Assembly: GCF_001598475.1 (NCBI RefSeq) | Contig: NZ_BCZA01000008.1 | Coordinates: 124,001 to 188,000 of the forward strand | Source: Pantoea agglomerans NBRC 102470 | Lineage (GTDB): Bacteria > Pseudomonadota > Gammaproteobacteria > Enterobacterales > Enterobacteriaceae | Length of the DNA stretch: 64,000 nucleotides | Direction: 5' to 3' | In this document: piece after piece, positions 8,860 to 16,499 of the stretch | Layout: each line of letters starts with the position of its first letter | How positions within the stretch are numbered: position 1 is the stretch's first letter | The notes under the pieces: model-generated | Seen by the model: the letters and a program-made list of their open reading frames with translations, nothing else | What the model was told of the DNA's origin: nothing | Databases searched by the model: none | Position numbers and translations under genes: made by a program

Positions 8860-8984
8860 TAGTGGTCGAAAAGGGTAAAGCAGGCGGCTGATTCCCGGTA
8901 ACCGCGTGCTTTCCAGGCGATTGGCGGCAAAAGCATAAAAAGCGGTTGACGCTGATCGGGGGTAGCAGTAACATGCGCCCCCAT

Positions 8985-9061
8985 CGGCGAGTAGCGCAGC
9001 TTGGTAGCGCAACTGGTTTGGGACCAGTGGGTCGGAGGTTCGAATCCTCTCTCGCCGACCA
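8985..9061 (+). tRNA. tRNA-Pro (anticodon UGG)
   Basis: A 77-nt cloverleaf with encoded CCA. Acceptor stem CGGCGAG pairs with CTCGCCG, followed by A and CCA; the anticodon stem ACTGG/CCAGT encloses TTTGGGA, giving anticodon TGG; the T arm contains GGTTCGAATCC. The body resembles E. coli proM. In E. coli the tRNA at this position between eptB and dppA is proK (CGG), so the symbol is left blank. The last 18 nt are repeated 163 bp downstream. Confidence 0.97.
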
Positions 9062-9119
9062 TATTTAAGAAACCTGTCTGAAAAGACAGGTTTTTTTTCG
9101 TCTGAAGAAAAGAGGATGA
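9044..9119 (+). repeat. tRNA-tail repeat, copy 1
   Basis: 76-bp sequence consisting of the last 18 nt of the tRNA-Pro gene, the terminator and the following 20-odd bases. An identical copy occurs at 9207-9282. Confidence 0.97.
9070..9099 (+). terminator. tRNA-Pro terminator
   Basis: Stem AAACCTGTCT/AGACAGGTTT with loop GAAA and eight T in all. It lies inside the 76-bp repeat and ends the tRNA transcript. Confidence 0.92.
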
Positions 9120-9206
9120 GAACCTCCGAAGGAGGTTTGAGCCGAGCGTAGCGAGACAACGTTGCTTCAGCAACGGCCCGAAGGGCGCTGCTCGCAGAGC
9201 AGAGTC
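9120..9206. other. 87-bp hairpin-rich spacer between tRNA-tail repeats
   Basis: A chain of small perfect hairpins: AACCTCC-GAA-GGAGGTT (9121-9137), CGTTGC-TTCA-GCAACG (9160-9175), then a GGCCCGAAGGGC-like stem. There is no coding potential. Together with one flanking repeat it makes a 163-bp unit. Confidence 0.8.
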
Positions 9207-9282
9207 ATCCTCTCTCGCCGACCATATTTAAGAAACCTGTCTGAAAAGACAGGTTTTTTTTCGTCTGAAGAAAAGAGGATGA
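9207..9282 (+). repeat. tRNA-tail repeat, copy 2
   Basis: Identical over 76 bp to 9044-9119, including the 18-nt tRNA 3' end with CCA and a second copy of the terminator (9233-9262). The tRNA body is not duplicated, so this copy cannot make a tRNA. Confidence 0.97.
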
Positions 9283-9293
9283 AAGGTACGGAT

Positions 9294-9367
9294 TTACCGT
9301 TGAGCGGGCTTCAGGGAGCATACGTCTGGCAGACGCTGGGAGCCTCAGACGGCTAACAGATCCAAAC
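9294..9367. repeat. Direct repeat R1, unoccupied copy
   Basis: 74 bp starting TTACCGTTGAGCGGGCTTCA and ending AACAGATCCAAAC, with the palindrome CGTCTG-G-CAGACG inside. It matches 9543-9809 apart from a few substitutions, except that the latter contains a MITE-like insertion. Confidence 0.85.
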
Positions 9368-9433
9368 CCGAGTGACGCTGACAGCAATGAACAATCTCAA
9401 GGCGAAGGGAACACGGGCAGAGGAGGAAAGCGT

Positions 9434-9455
9434 CCCACGCCATGGACGGCGTGGG
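9434..9455. repeat. Perfect hairpin CCCACGCC/GGCGTGGG
   Basis: 8-bp perfect stem with a 6-nt loop (ATGGAC) in the non-coding patch between the two R1 repeats. There is no T run, so it is not a classical terminator; it may be a REP-like unit. Confidence 0.6.
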
Positions 9456-9542
9456 CCGAGCGTCCAGGGATGGTTTAAGCGCTTTTCCGATCTGACCGTG
9501 TTCCCGAAGCAGTCTCGATCTGACCGCTAAGCATTCACATTA

Positions 9543-9809
9543 TTACCGCTGAGTGGGCTTCAGGGAGCATACGCCTTCCGCAAAGACGCAAAAACGCCAT
9601 CCCTGGCAGGCTCAACGCAGGCGATTACGCACCTCATCCCTGAGGTGCGCCCGTAGCCGGGCCAACGCTTTGCGTTGTTCAAAAACGCTCCCGGCGTTTT
9701 TGTCCCTGGCCCGCGATGCTTTGCTCCAGGCGTATGCTCCCTTCGCTTCACGTCTGGCAGACGCATCAGGTACTTATTTGGGAGCCTCAGACGGCTGACA
9801 GATCCAAAC
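9543..9809. repeat. Direct repeat R1, copy interrupted by the MITE-like element
   Basis: Starts TTACCGCTGAGTGGGCTTCA and ends GACAGATCCAAAC. Left and right arms match 9294-9367, with about 180 bp of extra sequence (9563-9741) in between. Confidence 0.82.
9563..9741 (-). mobile_element. MITE-like element A, 179 bp
   Basis: Bounded by perfect 14-bp terminal inverted repeats GGGAGCATACGCCT (9563-9576) and AGGCGTATGCTCCC (9728-9741), with GCTTCA directly repeated in both flanks. The interior holds several palindromes, including AAAAACGC-TCCCG-GCGTTTTT, and no gene. The same sequence occurs in the opposite orientation at 16182-16439. It is too short to be autonomous; a MITE or a large REP/ERIC-like intergenic repeat are the two readings. 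Confidence 0.75.
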
Positions 9810-10400
9810 CTCAGCTGTCACCTTCCAGAAAGTTCCAGTAAACCCCATCCACCGCGCATTCTGTTTACCAGCCGTTGTTATCATCACTTACCCGCTGGCA
9901 GGCCTTGCCATATAAGAGATGCGATCATAATTCGCGACACATTCTTCTTATGACCGAAAGCGGCAACATGCTGATTTCTTATGCTTCTTTACCAGCATAT
10001 TCCGCTGGATGAACGTCATAACGCACGGTGAATCGTTCAGTTATTCAACATTTGCCGGTAAAAGTTTTAAGTTTTTTAGCGGTGAGAATCACTAGCGATA
10101 GAACAACCATCCAGCACAATGCACGGAAATCAGACCAGCAGCGCTGTGCATTGTATGGCTTTTAGGCCGAAAGGGTTTTTATTACCGTTGCATGCTATCC
10201 CTCACACTCTGTGTAAATAAGTAACCGTTGTATTGACGTTCTTTGCAACTGTTGACAAATTGATGCGTCAATAAACGCACAGTTACGGAATTTTCTGAAT
10301 GCACCATCTGCATAAGAAAAAACAAAAAAAACGTAGCGTGCTTTAACCACCTGTTCGGTGGTACGCCTGAACCGCATAAAAAAATCAGAGGTCGGGCAAT
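9810..10400. other. dppA upstream region
   Basis: About 590 bp of AT-rich sequence without a plausible gene. The dppA promoter and most of its leader must lie towards the right end. I could not assign promoter hexamers with confidence. Confidence 0.5.
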
Positions 10401-10424
10401 ACACACAACATCACATCACAATGG
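10401..10424 (+). promoter_or_regulatory. C/A-rich leader segment, candidate GcvB sRNA target
   Basis: An uninterrupted A/C-rich run ending at the GGAG ribosome site of dppA. In E. coli and Salmonella the small RNA GcvB represses dppA by pairing its G/U-rich seed with such a C/A-rich segment. The role here is inferred by analogy. Confidence 0.6.
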
Positions 10425-10433
10425 AGCAAAAGC

Positions 10434-12044
10434 ATGATCAACTCCCTGGCTAAATCCGGGATGCTGAAGGTCGGTCTGAGCCTGATTGCTATGACTGTCG
10501 CCGCCAGTGTTCAGGCAAAAACCCTGGTTTACTGTTCTGAAGGTTCTCCGGAAGGCTTTAACCCGCAGTTGTTCACCTCGGGCACCACCTACGATGCCAG
10601 CTCACGTCAGATCTACAACCGACTGGTTGAGTTCACTATCGGCACCACCGAACTGCACGCTGCGCTGGCAGAGAAGTGGGATGTCAGTGAAGACGGTAAA
10701 ACTTACACCTTCCACCTGCGCAAAGGCGTGAAGTGGCAGACCACCAAAGATTTCAAACCGACGCGCGACTTCAATGCGGATGATGTGGTGTTCACCTTTG
10801 AACGCCAGCTGGATAAAAACAACGCCTATCACGGCGTATCCGGCGGCAGCTACGAATATTTCGAAGGCATGGACATGCCGAAGCTGATCAGCAAAATTGA
10901 AAAAGTGGACGAGAACACCGTGCGCTTTGTGCTGACGCGTCCTGAATCGCCGTTCCTTGCTGACCTTGGCATGGACTTCGCCTCGATTCTGTCGAAAGAG
11001 TACGCTGACAACATGCTGAAAGCGGGCACCCCGCAAAACGTCGACCTGAATCCGGTCGGTACCGGTCCGTTCCAGCTGCTGCAGTACCAGAAAGATTCGC
11101 GCATCCTTTACAAAGCTAACCCGAATTACTGGGGCACCAAGCCGAAAATCGATCGCTTAGTCTTCTCCATTACCCCGGATGCTTCAGTGCGTTACGCCAA
11201 GCTGCAGAAGGGCGAATGTCAGGTCATGCCCTATCCAAACCCGGCTGACATCGCGCGTATGAAGCAGGACAAAAACATCAACCTGTATGAGCAGGCTGGC
11301 CTGAACGTCGGCTATCTGTCGTACAACGTTGAGAAAAAACCGCTGGATAACCTGAAAGTGCGTCAGGCACTGACCATGGCGGTCAACAAAAAGGCGATTA
11401 TCGAAGCCGTTTATCAGGGTGCAGGTCAGCCTGCTAAAAACCTGATCCCACCAACGATGTGGGGCTATAACGACGACGTAAAAGACTACGCCTATGATCC
11501 TGAGAAAGCCAAAGCGCTGCTGAAAGAAGCGGGCATGGCAGACGGCTTCTCAATCGACCTGTGGGCAATGCCGGTTCAGCGTCCTTACAACCCGAATGCG
11601 CGCCGCATGGCTGAGATGATCCAGAGCGACTGGGCGAAGATTGGCGTCAAAGCCAAAATCGTCACCTACGAGTGGGGCGAATATCTGAAGCGCGCCAAAG
11701 CAGGCGAGCACCAGACCGTCATGATGGGCTGGACCGGCGACAATGGGGATCCGGATAACTTCCTGGCCACCCTGTTCAGCTGTTCAGCGGCAAAAGATGG
11801 CTCTAACTACTCGCGCTGGTGTGATAAATCCTTTGAGGATCAGATTCAGCCAGCTCGCGCCACCGCCGATCAGGCGAAGCGCATCGAGTACTACAAGCAG
11901 GCACAGGTTGTGATGCATGACCAGGCACCGGCGCTGATGATCGCGCACTCAACGGTATACGAACCGGTCAGCAAGAAAGTCTCCGGGTACAAAGTCGATC
12001 CGCTGGGCGGACACTACTTTGCTCAGGTAGACATTAAAGAATAA
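10434..12044 (+). CDS. dppA: Periplasmic dipeptide-binding protein DppA
   Basis: The solute-binding component of the dipeptide ABC transporter, also used in E. coli for haem and 5-aminolevulinate uptake and as a peptide chemoreceptor partner. It has 536 residues with a Sec signal peptide ending SVQA about residue 28, then KTLVYCSEGSPEGFNPQLF. The mature protein is a class C (SBP_bac_5) binding protein, with the family segment YDASSRQIYNRLVEF. The start has GGAG eight bases upstream. It is the first gene of dppABCDF, and a GC-rich hairpin after it probably sets up its higher expression. Confidence 0.98.
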   Translation: MINSLAKSGMLKVGLSLIAMTVAASVQAKTLVYCSEGSPEGFNPQLFTSGTTYDASSRQIYNRLVEFTIGTTELHAALAEKWDVSEDGKTYTFHLRKGVKWQTTKDFKPTRDFNADDVVFTFERQLDKNNAYHGVSGGSYEYFEGMDMPKLISKIEKVDENTVRFVLTRPESPFLADLGMDFASILSKEYADNMLKAGTPQNVDLNPVGTGPFQLLQYQKDSRILYKANPNYWGTKPKIDRLVFSITPDASVRYAKLQKGECQVMPYPNPADIARMKQDKNINLYEQAGLNVGYLSYNVEKKPLDNLKVRQALTMAVNKKAIIEAVYQGAGQPAKNLIPPTMWGYNDDVKDYAYDPEKAKALLKEAGMADGFSIDLWAMPVQRPYNPNARRMAEMIQSDWAKIGVKAKIVTYEWGEYLKRAKAGEHQTVMMGWTGDNGDPDNFLATLFSCSAAKDGSNYSRWCDKSFEDQIQPARATADQAKRIEYYKQAQVVMHDQAPALMIAHSTVYEPVSKKVSGYKVDPLGGHYFAQVDIKE

Positions 12045-12056
12045 TTGTCGCCTTTT

Positions 12057-12081
12057 CCGGGGCGGCTGCGCGTCGCCCCGG
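12057..12081 (+). terminator. dppA-dppB intergenic hairpin
   Basis: 8-bp stem CCGGGGCG/CGCCCCGG, 9-nt loop, followed by CTTTAT. It looks like a partial terminator or mRNA-stabilising element, which would give more DppA than membrane components. Confidence 0.6.
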
Positions 12082-12215
12082 CTTTATCTCCCTGTTTTAC
12101 TGGAAACGGTAGAGGCGCAGCCTGTCTGCGTCGCGGTCGGGCCTACCCGATCGTCAGATGTAAGCAATAACTACCCTCGCGGCGACGGTCGCGCGGACAA
12201 GAGAGAACCCGGATT

Positions 12216-13235
12216 ATGCTGCAGTTCATACTCCGACGTCTGGGCCTTGTCATCCCAACGTTTATCGGTATTACATTACTCACCTTCGCATTTGTTCACA
12301 TGATCCCCGGCGATCCGGTACTCATCATGGCGGGCGAACGCGGTATTTCTCCTGAACGCCATGCACAGTTAATGGCGCTTTTAGGTCTGGATCAGCCGCT
12401 GTGGAAACAGTACCTGAACTACATTAACGGCGTATTACATGGTGACCTGGGCATTTCACTTAAGAGCCGCATCCCGGTCTGGGATGAATTTGTTCCGCGC
12501 TTCAAAGCGACGCTGGAACTCGGCATCTGCGCCATGATATTTGCCGTGGCCATTGGTATCCCGGTTGGGGTCATGGCTGCCGTGAAGCGGGGGTCGATTT
12601 TCGATCACACCGCCGTGGGAATCTCACTGACCGGCTACTCCATGCCGATCTTCTGGTGGGGCATCATGCTGATCATGCTGGTCTCGGTACAGCTCAACCT
12701 GACGCCGGTTTCCGGGCGGGTCGGCGACACCGTCTTCCTGGATGACACCATGCCGCTGACCGGCTTTATGCTGATCGATACCTTCTTCTGGGGGGAGCCG
12801 GGCGACTTCCACGATGCGGTGATGCACATGATCCTGCCTGCCATCGTGCTCGGCACCATTCCGCTGGCGGTGATTGTGCGAATGACGCGATCGGCGATGC
12901 TCGAAGTGCTGGGTGAAGATTACATCCGTACTGCGCGTGCCAAAGGCCTGACGCGGATGCGCGTGATCGTGGTGCATGCGCTGCGAAACGCCATGCTGCC
13001 GGTGGTCACGGTGATCGGCCTGCAGGTCGGCACTTTGCTGGCCGGGGCGATTCTGACCGAAACCATCTTCTCGTGGCCGGGCCTGGGTCGCTGGCTGATT
13101 GAAGCGTTGCAGCGCCGTGACTATCCGGTAGTGCAGGGCGGGGTGCTGCTCACAGCAGTACTGATTATTGTGGTCAACCTGCTGGTTGATCTGCTGTATG
13201 GCGTGGTTAACCCGCGCATACGTCATAAGAAATAA
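12216..13235 (+). CDS. dppB: Dipeptide ABC transporter permease DppB
   Basis: An inner-membrane subunit of the dipeptide importer, 339 residues as in E. coli. It opens MLQFILRRLGLVIPTFIGIT, the conserved first membrane helix of DppB/OppB permeases. The BPD transport motif is at residues about 230-260, where the coupling loop reads EDYIRTARAKGLTRMRV, contacting the ATPase subunits. About six membrane segments are evident. It follows dppA after 171 bp and precedes dppC by 9 bp. Confidence 0.98.
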   Translation: MLQFILRRLGLVIPTFIGITLLTFAFVHMIPGDPVLIMAGERGISPERHAQLMALLGLDQPLWKQYLNYINGVLHGDLGISLKSRIPVWDEFVPRFKATLELGICAMIFAVAIGIPVGVMAAVKRGSIFDHTAVGISLTGYSMPIFWWGIMLIMLVSVQLNLTPVSGRVGDTVFLDDTMPLTGFMLIDTFFWGEPGDFHDAVMHMILPAIVLGTIPLAVIVRMTRSAMLEVLGEDYIRTARAKGLTRMRVIVVHALRNAMLPVVTVIGLQVGTLLAGAILTETIFSWPGLGRWLIEALQRRDYPVVQGGVLLTAVLIIVVNLLVDLLYGVVNPRIRHKK

Positions 13236-13244
13236 GGGGGCATC

Positions 13245-14147
13245 ATGTCTGTTGTTGATCCCGGCAGCGTTACCGTTGCACCCAAGCCGATGACCCCGTT
13301 TCAGGAATTCTGGCACTACTTTAAACGTAACAAGGGCGCCGTCGTGGGCCTGGTTTACATCATCATTGTGTTGTTGTGCGCCATTTTTGCCGATGTGCTG
13401 GCCCCGCATGCCCCTGCTGAGCAGTTCCGCGATGCGCTGCTGCATCCGCCGGTCTGGCAGGAAGGCGGCAGCTGGAGCTACATTCTGGGCACCGACGATG
13501 TAGGCCGCGATGTGCTGTCGCGTCTGATGTACGGTGCGCGCCTGTCGCTGCTGGTGGGCTGTCTGGTGGTGGTGCTGTCACTGATTTTTGGCGTGATATT
13601 TGGCCTGCTGGCCGGTTATCTCGGCGGCGTGGTCGATGCCATCATCATGCGTGTGGTCGATATCATGCTGGCGCTGCCCAGTCTGCTGCTGGCGCTGGTG
13701 CTGGTCGCCATCTTTGGCCCTTCGATCGTTAACGCCTCCATCGCGCTGACCTTTGTGGCGCTGCCGCACTATATCCGTCTGACCCGCGCGGCGGTGCTGG
13801 TGGAAGTGAACCGCGACTATGTGACCGCCTCCGGCGTGGCCGGTGCCAGTATGCTGCGCCAGATGTTTGTGAATATTCTGCCTAACTGCCTTGCACCGCT
13901 GATCGTGCAGGCTTCATTAGGTTTCTCCAACGCCATTCTCGATATGGCGGCGCTGGGCTTTCTCGGTATGGGTGCGCAACCGCCAACGCCGGAGTGGGGC
14001 ACGATGCTCTCCGACGTCCTGCAGTATGCGCAAAGTGCCTGGTGGGTAGTGACCTTCCCTGGATTGGTCATTCTGCTTACCGTGCTGGCATTTAACCTGA
14101 TGGGCGATGGTTTGCGTGATGCACTCGACCCGAAACTCAAGCAGTAA
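13245..14147 (+). CDS. dppC: Dipeptide ABC transporter permease DppC
   Basis: The second permease subunit, 300 residues. An N-terminal cytoplasmic tail is followed by a membrane helix at GAVVGLVYIIIVLLCAIFAD. The family motif GTDDVGRDVLSRLMYGARLS lies near residue 82, and the ATPase-contact loop is NRDYVTASGVAGAS. The start has AAGGGGG upstream. It lies 12 bp before the dppD start. With DppB it forms the translocation pore. No defect is seen in this gene. Confidence 0.98.
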   Translation: MSVVDPGSVTVAPKPMTPFQEFWHYFKRNKGAVVGLVYIIIVLLCAIFADVLAPHAPAEQFRDALLHPPVWQEGGSWSYILGTDDVGRDVLSRLMYGARLSLLVGCLVVVLSLIFGVIFGLLAGYLGGVVDAIIMRVVDIMLALPSLLLALVLVAIFGPSIVNASIALTFVALPHYIRLTRAAVLVEVNRDYVTASGVAGASMLRQMFVNILPNCLAPLIVQASLGFSNAILDMAALGFLGMGAQPPTPEWGTMLSDVLQYAQSAWWVVTFPGLVILLTVLAFNLMGDGLRDALDPKLKQ

Positions 14148-14159
14148 AGAGGCACCGAG

Positions 14160-15118
14160 ATGGCGTTATTAAATGTAGACAAACTATCGGTGCATTTCGG
14201 CGACGATAAAGCACCGTTCCGCGCGGTTGACCGCATCAGTTATCAGGTTGAGCAGGGCCAGGTCGTGGGTATCGTGGGCGAGTCCGGCTCTGGTAAATCG
14301 GTGAGTTCCCTGGCAAGGTGATGGCTGAGAAGCTGGAGTTCAATCAGCGCGACCTGCAGAACATCTCCGAACGTGAGCGCCGCCAGCTGGTGGGCGCCGA
14401 AGTGGCGATGATTTTTCAGGACCCGATGACCAGCCTGAATCCCTGCTACACCGTAGGTTTCCAGATCATGGAAGCGATCAAGGTGCATCAGGGCGGTAAT
14501 AAACGCACCCGGCGTCAGCGGGCGATCGACCTGCTGAATCAGGTCGGTATTCCCGATCCCGCGTCACGGCTCGATGTCTATCCGCACCAGCTGTCGGGCG
14601 GCATGAGCCAGCGTGTGATGATTGCCATGGCGATCGCCTGTCGGCCTAAGCTGTTAATCGCCGATGAGCCGACCACGGCGCTCGATGTGACCATTCAGGC
14701 GCAGATCATCGAACTGCTGCTGGAGTTGCAGCGGCAGGAGAACATGGCGCTGATCCTGATTACTCACGATCTGGCGTTAGTGGCAGAAGCGGCGCACCAC
14801 ATTATCGTGATGTATGCCGGTCAGGTGGTGGAGAGCGGGAAAGCGACCGATATCTTTAAGGCGCCGCGCCATCCTTATACGCAGGCGCTGCTGCGTGCGC
14901 TGCCGGAGTTTGCGGCCGATAAAGCACGCCTGGCCTCGCTGCCTGGCGTGGTACCGGGCAAGTATGACCGCCCGATTGGCTGTCTGCTTAATCCACGCTG
15001 TCCCTATGCGACTGACCTTTGTCGTCAGGAAGAACCTGAACTGCGCACCATTCCAGGACGCCAGTCCAAGTGTCACTATCCGCTGGACGATGCCGGGAGA
15101 CCAACTTATGAGTCATGA
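14160..15118 (+). pseudogene. dppD: dppD, dipeptide transporter ATPase, frameshifted by a short deletion
   Basis: Should encode one of the two ATPase subunits. The reading frame from ATG 14160 gives [15 protein letters not shown] and an intact Walker A (GESGSGKS, residues 40-47) but stops at TGA 14319-14321 after 53 residues. The sequence then continues in another frame from codon 14312 as [10 protein letters not shown] to the normal end at 15118, with signature LSGGMSQR and Walker B LLIADEP. E. coli DppD has nine residues (IMGLIDYPG) between SSLA and RVMAEK; about 28 bp are missing here, probably lost between GGCA repeats. A GTG at 14318 could start a 266-residue protein without Walker A. 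Either a real mutation or a sequence error; frameshift itself is certain in the given sequence. Confidence 0.92.
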
Positions 15119-16130
15119 AACCACGAAAGAGCAGTTCCTGCTGCAGGCGATTGATCTGAAGAAGCACTACCCGGTGAAGAAGGGGCTGTTTGGTCAGGAG
15201 CGTCTGGTCAAAGCGCTGGATGGCGTCTCTTTTAATCTGGAACGCGGCAAAACGCTGGCGGTGGTAGGCGAGTCAGGCTGTGGTAAATCCACGCTGGGCC
15301 GCCTGCTGACGATGATTGAAACCCCGACCGAAGGGCAGCTTTACTGGCACGGTCAGGATCTGCTGAAACATGATCCCCAGGCGCAGAAGCTGCGTCGCCA
15401 GAAAATCCAGATCGTGTTCCAGAACCCGTACGGCTCACTCAATCCACGCAAAAAAGTAAGCCAGATTCTGGAAGAGCCGCTGGTGATTAATACTCAGCTG
15501 ACCCGCGCGGAACGCCGCGAGAAGACGCTGGAGATGATGGCAAAAGTCGGCCTGAAAACCGAGCACTACGACCGCTACCCGCACATGTTCTCAGGCGGGC
15601 AGCGTCAGCGTATCGCCATCGCACGTGGGCTGATGCTCGATCCGGACGTCCTGATTGCCGATGAGCCGGTTTCGGCGCTCGACGTGTCGGTGCGTGCCCA
15701 GGTGCTTAACCTGATGATGGATCTGCAGCAGGATATGGGGCTTTCTTATGTCTTTATCTCGCACGATTTGTCGGTGGTGGAACACATTGCCGATGAGGTG
15801 ATGGTGATGTATCTCGGCCGGTGCGTTGAGAAGGGCAGCAAAGAGGCAATTTTTGCCAACCCGCGCCATCCTTATACTCAGGCTTTGCTGTCAGCGACGC
15901 CGCGGCTTAATCCAGACGACCGTCGTGAGCGCATTAAGCTGACCGGCGAGCTGCCGAGCCCGCTCAATCCACCGCCGGGCTGCGCCTTTAATGCGCGCTG
16001 CCACCGACGTTTTGGCACCTGCGTGCAGTTGCAGCCGAAGCTGAAAAACTATGGCGGACAGGAGATTGCCTGCTTCGCGGTTGATCAGGATGAGAATCAA
16101 CCGGTCGGCGTGGCAGAAAAGGTCAGCTGA
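15108..16130 (+). CDS. dppF: Dipeptide ABC transporter ATP-binding protein DppF
   Basis: ATPase subunit, 340 residues. It has Walker [10 protein letters not shown] (residues 54-62), signature FSGGQRQR, Walker B VLIADEP and the switch histidine in [10 protein letters not shown]. The C-terminal oligopeptide-transporter domain has the cysteine cluster [15 protein letters not shown], known in this family to bind an iron-sulfur cluster. The start at ATG 15108 overlaps the end of dppD by 11 bp, implying translational coupling; the frame is open upstream, but the homologous N-terminus begins here. It is intact, but its usual partner DppD is not, so transport would depend on rescue of dppD or on another ATPase. 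Confidence 0.97.
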   Translation: MSHETTKEQFLLQAIDLKKHYPVKKGLFGQERLVKALDGVSFNLERGKTLAVVGESGCGKSTLGRLLTMIETPTEGQLYWHGQDLLKHDPQAQKLRRQKIQIVFQNPYGSLNPRKKVSQILEEPLVINTQLTRAERREKTLEMMAKVGLKTEHYDRYPHMFSGGQRQRIAIARGLMLDPDVLIADEPVSALDVSVRAQVLNLMMDLQQDMGLSYVFISHDLSVVEHIADEVMVMYLGRCVEKGSKEAIFANPRHPYTQALLSATPRLNPDDRRERIKLTGELPSPLNPPPGCAFNARCHRRFGTCVQLQPKLKNYGGQEIACFAVDQDENQPVGVAEKVS

Positions 16131-16181
16131 GGATTGGCAGCGCATTCTGGTGTTTACAGACCGCACAAAATTGAAAGCGAT

Positions 16182-16439
16182 GGGAGCACAGGCCTGTAGC
16201 AAAACATTGCGCCCCCCGGACAAAAACGCCGGGAGCGTTTTTGAACAACGCAACGCGTTGGCCCGGCTACGGGCGCCCCTCAGGGATGAGGTGCGTACTA
16301 AAAACGCCGGGAGCGTTTTTGAACAACGCAACGCGTTGGCCCGGCTGCGGGCGCCCCTTAGGGATGAGGGGCGTAATCGCCCGCGCTGAGCCTGCCAGGG
16401 ATGGCGTCTTTTGCGTCTTTGCGTAAGGCGTATGCCCGC
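16182..16439 (+). mobile_element. MITE-like element B, 258 bp, with internal duplication
   Basis: Same family as 9563-9741 but inverted relative to it. Its ends are degenerate versions of the inverted repeats (GGGAGCACAGGCCT on the left, AGGCGTATGCCCGC on the right). It is longer by about 78 bp because of an internal tandem duplication (16222-16297 and 16300-16375). There is no gene; reading frames here are repeats in disguise. Confidence 0.75.
16222..16375. repeat. 78-bp tandem duplication inside element B
   Basis: Two adjacent copies, 78 bp apart, each beginning AAAAACGCCGGGAGCGTTTT and running through CAACGCGTTGGCCCGGCT. They differ at a few positions, so the duplication is not brand new. 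Confidence 0.9.
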
Positions 16440-16472
16440 CTGAGCCTGTTCGCGATCTTAACTCCCCAGCCG

Positions 16473-16498
16473 AAGGCTCTTTTCTGGAGCCTTTTTTT
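16473..16498 (+). terminator. dpp operon terminator
   Basis: Stem AAGGCTC/GAGCCTT with a 7-nt loop and a run of seven T in all. It lies beyond element B, about 340 bp after dppF. Confidence 0.85.
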
Positions 16499-16499
16499 A

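Noticed and set aside
9044..9282. Second tRNA gene in the duplicated segment, or phage attachment sites with an integrated element
   Set aside because: Only the last 18 nt of the tRNA are repeated, so no second tRNA is possible. The 87-bp spacer has no integrase or cargo, so a prophage or island is excluded; a remnant cannot be fully excluded.
9553..9953. Several overlapping reading frames (60-90 codons) on both strands between the tRNA and dppA
   Set aside because: They are translations of the dispersed repeat and its inverted repeats; similar peptides appear from element B at 16051-16426. They have no ribosome sites and no known domains.
14318..15118. Treating dppD as a complete 266-residue gene from GTG 14318
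   Set aside because: It would lack the Walker A motif that is still present, out of frame, directly upstream; a frameshifted gene explains the data better.
14814..16130. 438-codon version of DppF starting at 14814
   Set aside because: The first 98 codons overlap dppD in another frame and do not match the family; homology begins at MSHETTKEQ (15108).
16051..16426. Reading frames of 61-146 codons after dppF
   Set aside because: They run through the tandem duplication in element B and give repeated peptide blocks, the signature of repeat DNA rather than a gene.
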